From assembly GCA_022829145.1 (NCBI GenBank), contig CM040746.1:21549332-21613331 (forward strand): a DNA stretch of 64,000 nucleotides, read 5' to 3'. The translations under genes were made by a program, and so were the position numbers. Every line of letters starts with the position of its first letter. Within the stretch, counting starts at the first letter, position 1. A model generated the notes under the pieces. The model worked only from the letters and a program-made list of their open reading frames with translations. It made no database searches and was not told the DNA's origin. Source of the DNA: Albula goreensis (Eukaryota; Chordata; Actinopteri; Albuliformes; Albulidae). Positions 1 through 18,762 of the stretch are shown one piece after another.

Positions 1-3000
1 GTTTGTGGTAGGTGAGGTCAGTTAAATCTGAAAGCTCTGCAGCAGGGAAACTTGTAACACTGATAAAGAGGAAATAATGTGTTTTTCCAAATATTTTTAC
101 AGTGCTCTGTACTATGTATACACATTGTTAATACTGATAAAGAAGAGAAGGAAAGAGATCCTGTAAATACAGTCTTTTATAGTCATACCACTCCTGTAAT
201 GAGCTGTTTATTGAGTGAGAGATATGAGACAGAACAATGTAAATTACATGAGCATGAAGATTAGAGAAGTTAGGTAAAGTGTTGAAAAGGAGGAGAATGA
301 GGGGTTGAGAGAGAAGTTGAGGAAAACTGAAGCAAAAATGGAGGATTTAAAAAGAGGGTTGAATTTGTGACACATAGGGTGCATGAGGTAGGGGTGCAAA
401 TCTTTATAATCAGTATTAAAATGTTTTGATGTGTGCTAGCGTATGAAAGTATTGATATTACCTTATTAAGTTTAATCTGAACATCCACATCACAGTTTAA
501 AAACAGAGACGAGCCTTTCAGGACATGCAGCATTTGACAGTTTGATGATAAAAGGGTTAGTCACAATTTGAAGTACAGATTCTAAATGGAGTTGGAGACA
601 AAATGTGGTGATTTATACCCTTTTAAGGCATTCATCCAATCAGAAATGGACAAAGACTGGCTGTAAGAGGTTGGCTATTAACCTGTGTAGCTATCACAAC
701 AGTACCATATTTTACTGGGAGTGCTATTCTGGCAGAAGACAGGGCTTGAAGGGCATGATGAAAACTCAGTAATAATTTATATGGAAAAATTTGACAACTA
801 CGTTAGCAATAGCACTTGAGTAGTTTTTTTTTTAAAGCTGTGACCATCAACTACTCTTTATAATTAAACCAATTTCATAAGCAGATGTGTATATGATTTA
901 GATCAGTCATTTGCAAGGGTATATATGAAATATATCAATAATACGTATGATTTTGCTATACAGAAATCTGTGTGTGTGTATGTGTGTGTGTGCACTATAT
1001 ATGTGTACATGTGGAGGTTGAGGGAACAGTGGGCCTGATAGTTGTAATAGCAGTACAGATATCACACCCATCCGTGTACATGGCAATCATTTGGCAGAGT
1101 CTGAGTGTACTCTCCATCTGGCCCCGCTGCAGGGGACTGGATTTAGAGCCTGCTGAAGCTGCTTGATCAGCATGTGTTTCCGGTCTCTTTAAAGGACCTT
1201 CAACACTGTCCCTCATATTGTTCTCCCTGAAAACAGAGCAAATATCTGGTCCCTTTAAAGCATGTATACTCTCACTGGAATAGTCAAGCATGTAGCCGTG
1301 TGCAGCTTGATTTTATTCTAATGGCATGAATGGTATAAGCATGAATAAGTCAATTCCAAGTGAGACAATATTTTTAATTTCACTTGAGAGAGCATAGAAA
1401 GTGTAATGCTTGGAGTGAAAATATATTTGTTTATATCTGTTCACATCTCCAAGTCAAGTCAAATATTAATGATGTTGATAGAAGAAATAATTATGAAATA
1501 TGAAAGGAATGTTGGATGATAAAAAATAAAATTTACGTGGTTATTGAAAACTGAGTAATGTGCACCTGGTGGCTAGAATACAGTAATACCAATTCATAAC
1601 ATCTGCAAGATTCCTCAATAAGCAGCAGATACTGAATTTGGCAGACTGGCTAGCTGGTTATTTGGCTAGTTACTTAATTAAGCAATAGTGGCTTTCAAAC
1701 AAAAATCTTGTCTTGAACTCAAAGACCAATCTGTTTTATCAGTAATTTAAAATGCAATGTTTTATTCAGTAGAAATCCTCCATCTACAGTATGGATAATT
1801 GATGGGCATCCCAGATTCACATTTGCTAATACAACAGCAAGGAAAGAAAATGCATAATCTATCAGAAACAAGGAAAAAATTTAAAACGCTATGACCAATT
1901 ATACCTTTACCAAGGTACGAGACACAGTCACATGACTGCCAGGCACAGCCTATCCAGTGCATTGGTCTACTTTGAATAAGTGCCCCAGCAGGATGTACAA
2001 CAGGGGAGCCTGTAAATTAAATATTTTCTGTGTTTCCTAAAACTGTGCAGCACAGGCGGGAAGAAATTTCTGAAGGTCAGGTTCATGCAGCGCTCACTGG
2101 AGGGAGGTGAGCAGCTTCAGGGCTGCAGCAGACCCTAAATCAGTCCTACAGTCTGTGTCCTCCGCCCTGCAGGGGTTGCACTGCATGGTGCAGGGATAAT
2201 CCAGTCAGAGGGGGCAGAGGGTCTGCTGAGGCTCGCTGTGTGGCAGTGCATCATGAGGGAGCCGGAGTGATGCAGCATTACTGCTCTGCCTGCCTTCATA
2301 CCCTTCAGCTCCTTCATCCACCCCAGCCACTGTTCTCTCCCTGTCTCTTTCCCCTCCTGAGAAACAAACTTTCCTACCTTCATAAAGACACAATTAAAAT
2401 GTGAAAAAATGCTTGGATTTGCTCTTTGAATTATTATGTATTAGGTCAACCATTTAATCACAAGCAGATGACTGCTTTATTGAGGGCATAGTTTTTACAA
2501 TGACTACAATATCTGCATTTGTGGTTTAATTTGTTTAGTACATACTGTAGTGCATTCTTACCGGCAAGTAAGAAATAATGATATTATGAGACAAAACAAA
2601 ACATTTTAGACATGTTATGTTCTTCAGTTTAGTGAAGGAAACTGAGGGGATATGAATATCTTCCTCTGTGGATTTTTGTCCAGCAAATTTCAATTTCATT
2701 GGCTATTGAGAAGAACATTTGACTTTCCCAGCAAATGTAATACTATTTAACATGATATTGTATTACCTATCTTCTATACTGTCATAGTATACTGTACCAT
2801 ATATCATGGGCACAAAACATGTGGTCTCTTCTCACTTCTCAGTGAGATGGTGCTAAATAAATCCTGGAGTCACAGATAGTATAATATAAATAAATTGTAA
2901 GAGAAAGGCTCTTAATCCATTTTCAGATTACAAAAGCTATACAAAAAACCTTTCTGTCTCCATTATTCTCTTTAAAAAACATTATGTAGCTTGTGTTGTC

Positions 3001-3624
3001 ACACATTAAAATACAGGGGTATTTTGCTATTTTTTAATTTTTATGTGAAAGCCTTTTGCCTTTAAGCAGCTGAGTGGTGTATGGTGTGTGTGCTGGTAAA
3101 ACACAGTAAACATACACTAGCTTTGACATGTGCAAGAGTGGGCTCTGGACTTTTCCTTCAACACCATGAATTAAGAAACATCATTCTCCATCCCATGTTC
3201 ACTTTGGTTTGCAGCATTCTACCAGGGAAAGACAATGTGATGTTATTCACCTCAGAGGTAGGATTACACAGGAAAGCATAAAAAATACAGAATTGACTGA
3301 GTTTTCATCTGCATTATGATAACAGAAATTACCAACATAGTATAGCTCATGAACTTCGAGTATTCAGGACTTTAAAATGAGCATGTGCTGTTTTGATCCA
3401 AATGTCATTATCCACATTGGAAATCCACATATTTGGTAACTGCAGCGGTAGGAAGTACACTGTAACTAATTCATAAAAGAATACGTATACCTCCAACAGG
3501 TATCATGTGACAGGCAAGACAATTATTCATGATATATGAAAAGTATTATTGTTTCAACCACTGAAAATGTTTTGCAAGTCAGATTTACAAGAAAATGTAA
3601 TGTGTTACAAGGAAATGTATTATT

Positions 3625-3660
3625 TTACATTACATTACGTTGTTATGTAATGTAATGTAA
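3625..3660. repeat. Perfect 14-bp inverted repeat
   Basis: The arm TTACATTACATTAC (3625-3638) is followed by an 8-base loop and its exact reverse complement GTAATGTAATGTAA (3647-3660). Runs of this ATTAC type are common at the ends of teleost non-autonomous elements, so it may be a leftover of two facing element ends. No longer element could be delimited. Confidence 0.8.
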
Positions 3661-4505
3661 TGTATTATTTCATTATTTTTTTTTTTAACTTTTTTTATAT
3701 TTCAGATTGCACTTGTATAATATTATTTCATCTTCAACGTGAGAGTTACACTTCATATTAACAAAGTTTTGGTTCTTGTTAACTGCAAATTACATGGCAC
3801 AATTTATGTTTATGGCACAATTGTTACAAAATGAATGAATGATAGGTTCGAAAATTCATTGCAGTATGTATTTCAGGATGAGTATTACAAATGTTGAAAC
3901 GAACATTATCAGAGAAAAATAAGGTCCACAATGGTTAATCACCTAAAAATTCTTTTCTACTTAAGAAACTGTTGCTATAGCAATATCATCACTTGATTGG
4001 TATTGCAGTGCAGGGGCCTAACAGATACTAAAGATCTGGAATGTTATGAACAGAACCTGCACAGTGCCCAACCATACATTTTCCCACAATTCACTTTGTT
4101 AGCTGGGGTGGGGGGGGGGGCTAAATATTTGAGTGCATGTCTAGTAAATATAGCAAAGGAAAAGGAAAAAATTACATAATTAATTTTTTGGATGGCTGGA
4201 TTGTTGTTACTTCTATTTACTGATGCATATCATATCATGTTTTGACCACAGGGATCTCTGAGGTTTCATGTGTCTGTATTTTACATTATGTACATGTCAT
4301 ATATGACAGTGGATAGTGAATTTTTTGTCAATAAATATATGTGCTCTGTGGTGTAGGACATTTATTTCAAGATTTCCAATCTTAAAAAACCATTTATCAT
4401 GCACAGAGACAACAACCCAGACTTTTCTCCTTTTTGTGGAACTGTCTTGATCCAGTTATGTGTTTCGCTGTGCTAGAATATTTGTGACATGATGTGTCCT
4501 TGCAG

Positions 4506-4544
4506 AAGTTACAGGTACAAGTTACAGGTACAGATACAAGGTAC
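4506..4544. repeat. 13-bp tandem repeat, three copies
   Basis: Two identical copies of AAGTTACAGGTAC (4506-4531) are followed by a third diverged copy, AGATACAAGGTAC (4532-4544). It looks like local slippage, with no sign of function. Confidence 0.8.
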
Positions 4545-5470
4545 AGCATGAAGAAAATATATATTTTATCACTGACCTTATTTTAATGCAACATGAGCCC
4601 CTTATGATACTTACAGCATTTCAGAATATGGTGGTATGATTATGGAATACTATGGAATATACAGAATTATGGTGTAGATGTTTTTGATTTTCTAGTCTCT
4701 TTATTAACAATGTCGGGTTGGCCATTTCTATTTAATTTTACTACATTTGTGTAAAATGACACATGAAAAGAGAACAAATTAAAAAGTACAAAATAAAGTT
4801 GGAAGAGGAGGTGAATTTGAAACATAAACTAGCAAGGGGAAAGAGAGAAAAGGAAAGTTGGACATCTGGATTTATGAAGGCAGGAAGCTGAATATTGAAA
4901 AGAAAGGGAGAAAAGAGATAAGGATTTCAAATGAAATCCACAGAGAAACTGGAATGAAAGAATGATGGAGTGAAAAAAATTATATAAAAAATGAAACAAA
5001 TTGTGTATTCCGAAGAAAGATGGACAGAGAATGAATTCTGGGGAAGAGGAAAGCAATGTTCTTTTTAGATTCTTCTTCAGATTTTTTTTATCACAATTTG
5101 TTTTTTGTGTTTCCTTCCTTGTTTTTCTTTTCATTTTATGACATTTGGTTGTATGTTCTATTATAATAATACTTACATTTTTATTGTTATGTACATCTGG
5201 GATCAGGTTTGCTTTTATACTTCATAATTACAAGCTATGTCCTCAACAGCAGAGAAATCCTGCTGTGCTGGATTGAATCCTTGAATTCCTGACAGATGTA
5301 TTAGAAAGAGTATCATGTGGGCCAGGGGCGGTTTGGGGGTAGAGATGGAGAGATGGAAAATTATCAAACCAGGGAGAATGAGATTGGTTTATTATTACAG
5401 ACAGACAGAGGGTGTTCATGTCCCCTATACACTTTGAGACATCTTATACGTTATGCCTTCCACACAGTGT

Positions 5471-12509
<7,039 letters not shown>

Positions 12510-13613
12510 ATGTCTGTGGACAACATAACAGATGAGGCACCATTCTCAACAGTGCAGCTTCTGAATTATTCTCTGGACTATGAGGACTTAGAGCAGGAGC
12601 ATGCCAGCGTGATCATCATCCCCTCCATCTATGCACTGGTGTGCTGTGTGGGGCTGACGGGCAATTCCATGGTGATCTATGTCATCCTGAAGTACGCCAA
12701 GATGAAGACGGCCACCAACATCTACATCCTAAACCTGGCCATCGCTGATGAGCTGTTCATGCTGAGTGTGCCGTTCCTTGCCACCTCCGCTGCTGTGCAG
12801 CACTGGCCCTTCGGCTCACTAATGTGCCGGCTGGTGCTCAGCGTGGATGGCATCAACATGTTCACCAGCATCTTCTGCCTGACTGTGCTCAGTGTCGACC
12901 GCTACATTGCTGTGGTCCACCCCATCAAAGCTGCTCGCTACCGCCGGCCCACTGTCGCCAAGGTGGTCAACATCTGCGTGTGGGGACTTTCGCTGGTGGT
13001 TATCCTGCCCATCATTGTGTTTGCTGACACTGTTCCTGCAGAGGATGGAGCTGTGGACTGCAACTTCCTGTGGCCAGAGTCCTCATGGTCAGAGGCATTC
13101 GTGGTCTACACGTTCGTCCTGGGGTTCCTGCTGCCCGTGGTGGCCATCTGCCTGTGCTACTGCCTAATAGTGGTGCGTATGCGCGCAGTGGGCCTAAAGG
13201 CAGGCTGGCTACAGAGGCGTCGCTCTGAGAAGAAGATCACCCGCATGGTGCTGCTAGTGGTTGCTGTGTTCGTGGTCTGCTGGATGCCCTTCTACATCAT
13301 CCAGTTAGTCAGTGTCTTCCACCAGCCTCCTGACCCCATGGTGACTCAGCTCTTTGTCATTCTTAGCTACGCCAACAGTGGTGCCAACCCTATCTTATAT
13401 GGCTTTGTCTCTGATAACTTCCGTCGTTCCTTCCAGCGGATCATGTGTTTCCGCTGGCTAGAGAATGGGCTGGACGCAGAGCAGGTGGACTACTGTGCTG
13501 TTGCCCTCAAGCGACAAGTGACCTGTGGACCACAAGACTTCCCCAGGGACTGCCTTGCCTCAGATGCAGCATACCGTAACGGTACGTGCACGTCTCGCTC
13601 CACTACACTGTGA
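12510..13613 (+). CDS. sstr6: Somatostatin receptor, SSTR1/4/6 branch, probably type 6
   Basis: This is a 367-residue class A GPCR in one exon. It would bind somatostatin at the plasma membrane and couple to Gi/o. Visible features are N-glycosylation sites at N5 and N19, seven hydrophobic helices (about 33-59, 69-93, 104-128, 150-172, 194-222, 243-268, 280-302) and Asp113 in helix 3, the ligand-binding aspartate of the family. The DRY motif is at 130-132, a Cys106-Cys184 disulfide is expected, CWMP is at 257-260 and NPILY at 293-297. The C terminus, [23 protein letters not shown] and ending STTL, matches SSTR1 and suits a PDZ domain. Helix 7 reads [12 protein letters not shown], where the family usually has Cys instead of Gly291. 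An in-frame TAA at 12453 and A at -3 support the start. The neighbouring cd248 favours type 6 over 1 or 4; a tree is needed to settle the subtype. Confidence 0.93.
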   Translation: MSVDNITDEAPFSTVQLLNYSLDYEDLEQEHASVIIIPSIYALVCCVGLTGNSMVIYVILKYAKMKTATNIYILNLAIADELFMLSVPFLATSAAVQHWPFGSLMCRLVLSVDGINMFTSIFCLTVLSVDRYIAVVHPIKAARYRRPTVAKVVNICVWGLSLVVILPIIVFADTVPAEDGAVDCNFLWPESSWSEAFVVYTFVLGFLLPVVAICLCYCLIVVRMRAVGLKAGWLQRRRSEKKITRMVLLVVAVFVVCWMPFYIIQLVSVFHQPPDPMVTQLFVILSYANSGANPILYGFVSDNFRRSFQRIMCFRWLENGLDAEQVDYCAVALKRQVTCGPQDFPRDCLASDAAYRNGTCTSRSTTL

Positions 13614-14085
13614 GTGGCAGTAGACAAGAGTCTACCAGCTTCATTAAACAAACTAGACAGTATGGATACAATGGAAAAGCGAGTCATGAGAAGGCTGGAT
13701 ATTGGTTGAAGGATTGACAGTCGTTAAGTGCAGGATGTCTAATGGATCTAGTGAACTAAATTGGCCAACACAGCTTTCGGGCTACTAAGTTGCTCAGCTC
13801 CATCTTGTGCTACAGTGTAGTAGTGAAGGAAATTCAGAACCAAAGCTCAATTTCCAAGGCCTAGCAGATTGCAAATCTTTGTTAGACAGATTGTTAGTAT
13901 GTATGTATGCATGCACATATGTTATTCATTCATTCATTCATTCATTCAGCTCTCTGTTTATCTGTATGAGTTGTTACCCATCAGCAGCTGGGAATGTTGT
14001 GTTCATTGAAATAGTTAACCAAAGCTATTAAATTGACATTTCTGGTAGAAACTGGGAGTGTGGTATCCTAACTTTAAAGGCAAAG
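13614..14085 (+). other. Probable 3' untranslated region of the receptor gene
   Basis: Noncoding sequence between the receptor stop codon and the first AATAAA. It contains a short (ATTC)n run at 13923-13948. Assignment to the transcript is inferred only from position and from the downstream polyadenylation hexamers. Confidence 0.45.
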
Positions 14086-14259
14086 AATAAAGACTCCTGT
14101 GACAAGATGCCACAGCTTATGTCCAGGTTCAAGCACCTTCAAGAGGGTACTGAATGAGAATTGGATTGAAGTGCCTGTAAAATCTGCTTTGGCTGGGTTT
14201 TATAACAGTATGATATTCAACCAACTGTATAGTTCTGTATAGTTATGATGGTTAATAAA
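14086..14259 (+). terminator. Candidate polyadenylation signals for the receptor gene
   Basis: Two canonical AATAAA hexamers lie on the receptor strand at 14086-14091 and 14254-14259, about 0.5 and 0.65 kb after the stop codon. Such hexamers arise often by chance in AT-rich DNA, so which one is used is unknown. Confidence 0.4.
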
Positions 14260-17200
14260 ACTTATTCAGCAGCAGTTCCCATACAATATGTAGGAATGAG
14301 TAAAAAAAGTTTCTTGCAACTCTAATGTGATCTATTTATATGATCCATTTATATTTAGTCCATGTGTTACTTTTAAAAACTCCTCCCATACAGAATTGAA
14401 AACAGACCCGCTCTGAAGCTATCTCAGAAATAATTCTCCATGTGATTCTCCCTGGGGTTTACACCACTGGTACTCTCCAACCTATTATTCTCTCTTAGAT
14501 TCAAAACAGTTGCCTCAGCAGTCACTATATGAGACCCTGGAGAGGCAGGCGGGGGGAGGAGGACAAATACTGTATATGTTGTTTGGAAGCCCAGAACACA
14601 TGATGTCCCAACAAAGGAATCCCATCCTTTCTTCTTTACTCCCTGTCCCTGTGAGCCATTCTCACCCCCTCCTTCCCCAAAAAAGGAAAGAACAATCTAG
14701 TCTCACGCTTGCACACTTCAATTGGTCTCTCCAGCTGGCTGTGTTTAGATGCTTATTCAGTGAAATCAGATTCAAAGTTTTGATTTAAATGTACTTGGAG
14801 ATAGTTTGTAAGGGGTGTTGCACTAATGTGAAGCACATGTAGTGCTGCTTTGTTTAACAGTATCCCTCGTCATGATGTAGGGAGGCATGTCACAAGGCCA
14901 CAAAGGTTTTTATTGTGTCTCTTCATATGCTACATCCAATACCAATGCACAGTGCACATTGAATTAAATAAACCTTGTACAGGTATAAAACTATTGTTTA
15001 CAAATAAATCAACAACATTTGTGAGGCCCAAACTGGAGTGAACTAGTTTTCCCTGTCCTGATTAATTTCAATGGGAATACCAATGAGAATGTGTTTTCTT
15101 TTTGTGAAAGAAGAAAACAACAGTTGAAGGGAATGCTACTTGCATCATTTTGATGAAATGAGAAAAAGCTTCTCTGAATTTAACAATCTGTAAAATTTTA
15201 AAGTGTGTGTTTTAAAATTCACTGACCTATAGAACCAGAAACTGATTGTGTGTTGTTTTGTTCTTTTTCATTTATTTAATATAATTAATTCATATTACAT
15301 TAATTGACTGTTCTAACTAATGCCATTTTTATCAGAATGTTCTTTACTGCAGTCTTCTTTGTTTTTTTCTTTGGTTTTCCTCTTTATTTAATTATTAACT
15401 ACTGTGAAATATAATTAATTGTACTGTTCTTTTTCAATAAAGCATATATTAAATATCTTGATTCTGAGGATTGTGCTGGAATAACTTCAGATAACACATA
15501 TGTGCTGTGGCTATTGCAACTCCAGGATTATATAAATAACTATGGAATGATTTCATGTCAAGTTTTAATATAAGGATGCTTTTTCAATTAACACACATGG
15601 GTTACAGATTCCAGGTTAATTCATTGACTCACAATTTTTACTGGTGTCCAAATATTATGAGTTTTTTATTCAATCTATCAGGCTGATTTGCTGTTGATTG
15701 GATATGCATTCCCACCAAGCTTTACTTGTACAAGTAAGTAGTAATGATATAATTAATCTTCATGTACCACAATGGGTGGGGACATCCCATACTGCAAATC
15801 ACATATTTATATGGTTTGGAGGCCCATATGTTCTGTTGTAGAGTATACGTTATTTTAGATGCCTCCCTCAATGGCCCACCTTCTATAGTGCCACTCTTTT
15901 TTGCTTCCCCATATTTTTATTCAACTGCTTTAAGAAAAACAAGAGAAGAATTTATTTAGCTTTTGCAAATGCTTTGGCATCATAAATGAAAACATCATTG
16001 CTCTACTTGTCCAGACTTGAATTATTTGACAGTAATATAATGCAGCTGATTTGCATTTGTATTTGCTTTTGTTTCATGTTGATTTTGTGCCTTTGAGAGA
16101 GCAGGGTCAGAACATTCACATTTACCACATTATTGACATGCCCCATTATGACAGAAAACAAAATCAGCCTGGCTGACATACAGCAGCGCTGCTCTGATTC
16201 ACATCATCCTTTGCCCCACAGTTACCTTGAGAACTTTCATTTCACTCTGTTTGTCCTGGGTGTGATTAAAGTTTTCGTAATCCTTTCAACTTCCAGATGA
16301 CAAAATCCCACTATCTCATCCTTATACAGCCAAAAAAAAAAAAAAAAAAACTATGCAGCTCTTCAAACAATAAACATTATATTATATAAATCACCTCTAC
16401 AGATGACATGGTGAGAAAAGCCATTGTAATTTACACAGTATTTCATTTATTGCACAACTGCAGTTTTCAAAGTTCAATGTTTTCTCTGAATCTGCAATGT
16501 AATAATGCAGTTCACAGAATTATTAGCTGTCAATTTGCCTTATACTGCAGTTCTTTGCCTTGGGCTTCTGCCGTGTCAGGACCACAATGAAAAAAGATGG
16601 CAACTTTTTAACCCCAAGTTAAAAAGTAATATTTCATTTTTAACAATGCTTTTATGAAATTATATCATACTGACATGACAAACTGTGGTTTCAAATTCTT
16701 TATTTTATTATGTTTGTTTATTGTAAATGCTGAGGTCTACACCAAGGGGTGAATCACTTGTGGTTGAAGAGTTGTTTTTTTCCACAATTAGCTCACATTC
16801 AGAAACACAGCAAATTGAGTAAACAGAATAAAAATCTTTTAATTAGCTAGCGAGTTAGCCACTCAGGAGCCCTGAATCAGTAAATATTTTGATCCTTGGA
16901 ATTTGATGCTAAAGCATGAAATCTGTTGAGCCGTCTTGACCTATTTATTGATATCTCAATAAATGAATCCTGAACTTCACCCCTACCTAAAATTCACAGA
17001 GGTCTCTACTTTTTGCCATAATACAGTAATTTTAGGGAACATGTCAGCATTTTATACATGGTACTATGCATGCTAATGTTATTTCTTATTATGGTTATTT
17101 GTTTAATTGCTGGCAAGACCAACAGACAATACAGCTGACACTCTGCATATTTAGAGGCCATGAGGATGACTGCTTGCCAGGCAGCTGTGAGTGTAATGGA

Positions 17201-18713
17201 CAGACATAGGCCAACCCACAAACACAAACTTGCTCAACAAATTACTGCCATAGTAATGTGGTGACACCTGCATGGGAATCAAGCATCCTGATCTCGTACC
17301 CTGAGGAGGAAAGCCAGTGAAAGGAATGCTGTTAAGTGCTTTTATTACAAGCACTGACTTACCTACATCTGGTTCCATTTGGGTCCATTATAATGAGTCG
17401 TCTTTATGCATGGTCTCCAAGGAATCATCAGCAGGAAGTGGTGACAAAAATGAGAATGCAGAAGTCATTTGTGTGTCCATATTTCTGGCTAGTTAGCGTA
17501 CCCTTTGTCCTTTGATTATGCACATCCACAAAGATGTTGCACTTATTATGGAGTCTGTCTGCAATCCTTTAGATAGGTAAGTATTGTACATTGCAATCCC
17601 CTGAATGATCTTGTGCTGAATGGTATGAAGAATTTATGACATGGTAAAACATTTATTCCTGGTGAAATCAAAAAGTCCTATTTTGACAATTTTGGCTGTC
17701 CCACATGTACACCCAAACTGTGTTGATTTTAACCCACTGTGTTCAAGTTTCTGTTTGAGATTTTCCATGTACAATTCATCCTGCACAGTTTTAAATGAAA
17801 CTCCGCAGCAATGTTTTAAAAGTAGTACAGTTTTTTTAAGAACAACCCCAGAACCCTGTGAACACTAAAATGGCTAAAATGTGACAGATGGACCGAAACC
17901 CAGCTGGTATCAGTCATGTGCTAACCCTGCTGGGCAGGGGGAAGGAAATGGGGGAGAGTAAAACACAGACCTGCTTTCAGGGGGCCTCTACTGAGATAAA
18001 TTAATTTTGTCTGATGTTATTATGCACATAAATTCATTCTATGTTGTTGAATCCCTGTATTAAAAACGAGCAGGATTTCAACTGGTTTTTCTCGTCTCCC
18101 CCAAGCCCCCTTCTTCCTCTTTCTCTTCCTTTTTCTCATATAACATTTTTACAATGCAAAACCAACTGAATCATCATCTTTTATATCAACACCATCCTAA
18201 GTGAATCAGACTATAAATCTGCATGTATCTCAGTGGTGTACCTAGCTTAGGCACTTATGTAAATTACTGTGGTTTGCTCATTGCAGCCTGATCAAATACA
18301 AGTGCTGACTGAAGCTGGGAATTATTCAGACTATCCATAGCATCACCAAGGACTGAGATTTATTGAGTACTGTCAGCTGTCTGTACCAGCTGATTCTTAA
18401 GTGCTGTCCTACAGCATAGCTTGCAAGCTATTTTGCAATAGCAATGTAACTATTCAGAGAGATGCTACATACCCCTGGGACAAAGGCACTGAGGTGAGTG
18501 ATTGCTGTTGTGAGCATAACTGCATCTCTGTCTTTTCTCTCCCAACACAGCTTCCTCTCACCTCTTTTTCATATAGAAAAAAGCATCACAGGGGTAGTGA
18601 TCTGAGATCACTGGACCACTCACATCTGTTTCCAATGTCTCTTACCCTCTCACTTCCTTCTGCTCTTGAATGCTGCCTTAGCAAAGTCAGGTTTTTCACA
18701 AATGAACATGTTG

Positions 18714-18762
18714 TGCCCTTGCAAAGTACTCTTTGCAGCATGAAGAGTACTTTGCAAGGGCA
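18714..18762. repeat. Perfect 20-bp inverted repeat (hairpin)
   Basis: The arm TGCCCTTGCAAAGTACTCTT (18714-18733) and its exact reverse complement (18743-18762) flank a 9-base loop. No transposon ends or target duplication are evident around it. It lies inside a 151-codon chance frame with no family resemblance. Confidence 0.9.

Larger units (their letters stand above)
1..5470. other. AT-rich noncoding stretch, no gene recognised
   Basis: No open reading frame here resembles a known protein, and the longest ones are short, low-complexity or antisense chance frames. Small structured items are a perfect 14-bp inverted repeat at 3625-3660, three copies of a 13-bp unit at 4506-4544, and short TG-rich runs near 970-1000. 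A slightly GC-richer patch at about 2040-2390 has no recognisable coding or RNA signature. Confidence 0.6.

Noticed and set aside
1187-1260. CTTTAAAGGACC and GGTCCCTTTAAAG facing each other
   Set aside because: The arms are short with a one-base bulge and a 49-base loop, too weak to call an element.
12510-13613. Opioid or neuropeptide-B/W receptor as an alternative identity
   Set aside because: The helix 3 VDGINMFTS stretch, the [14 protein letters not shown] loop and the [12 protein letters not shown] tail are specific to the SSTR1/4/6 branch.
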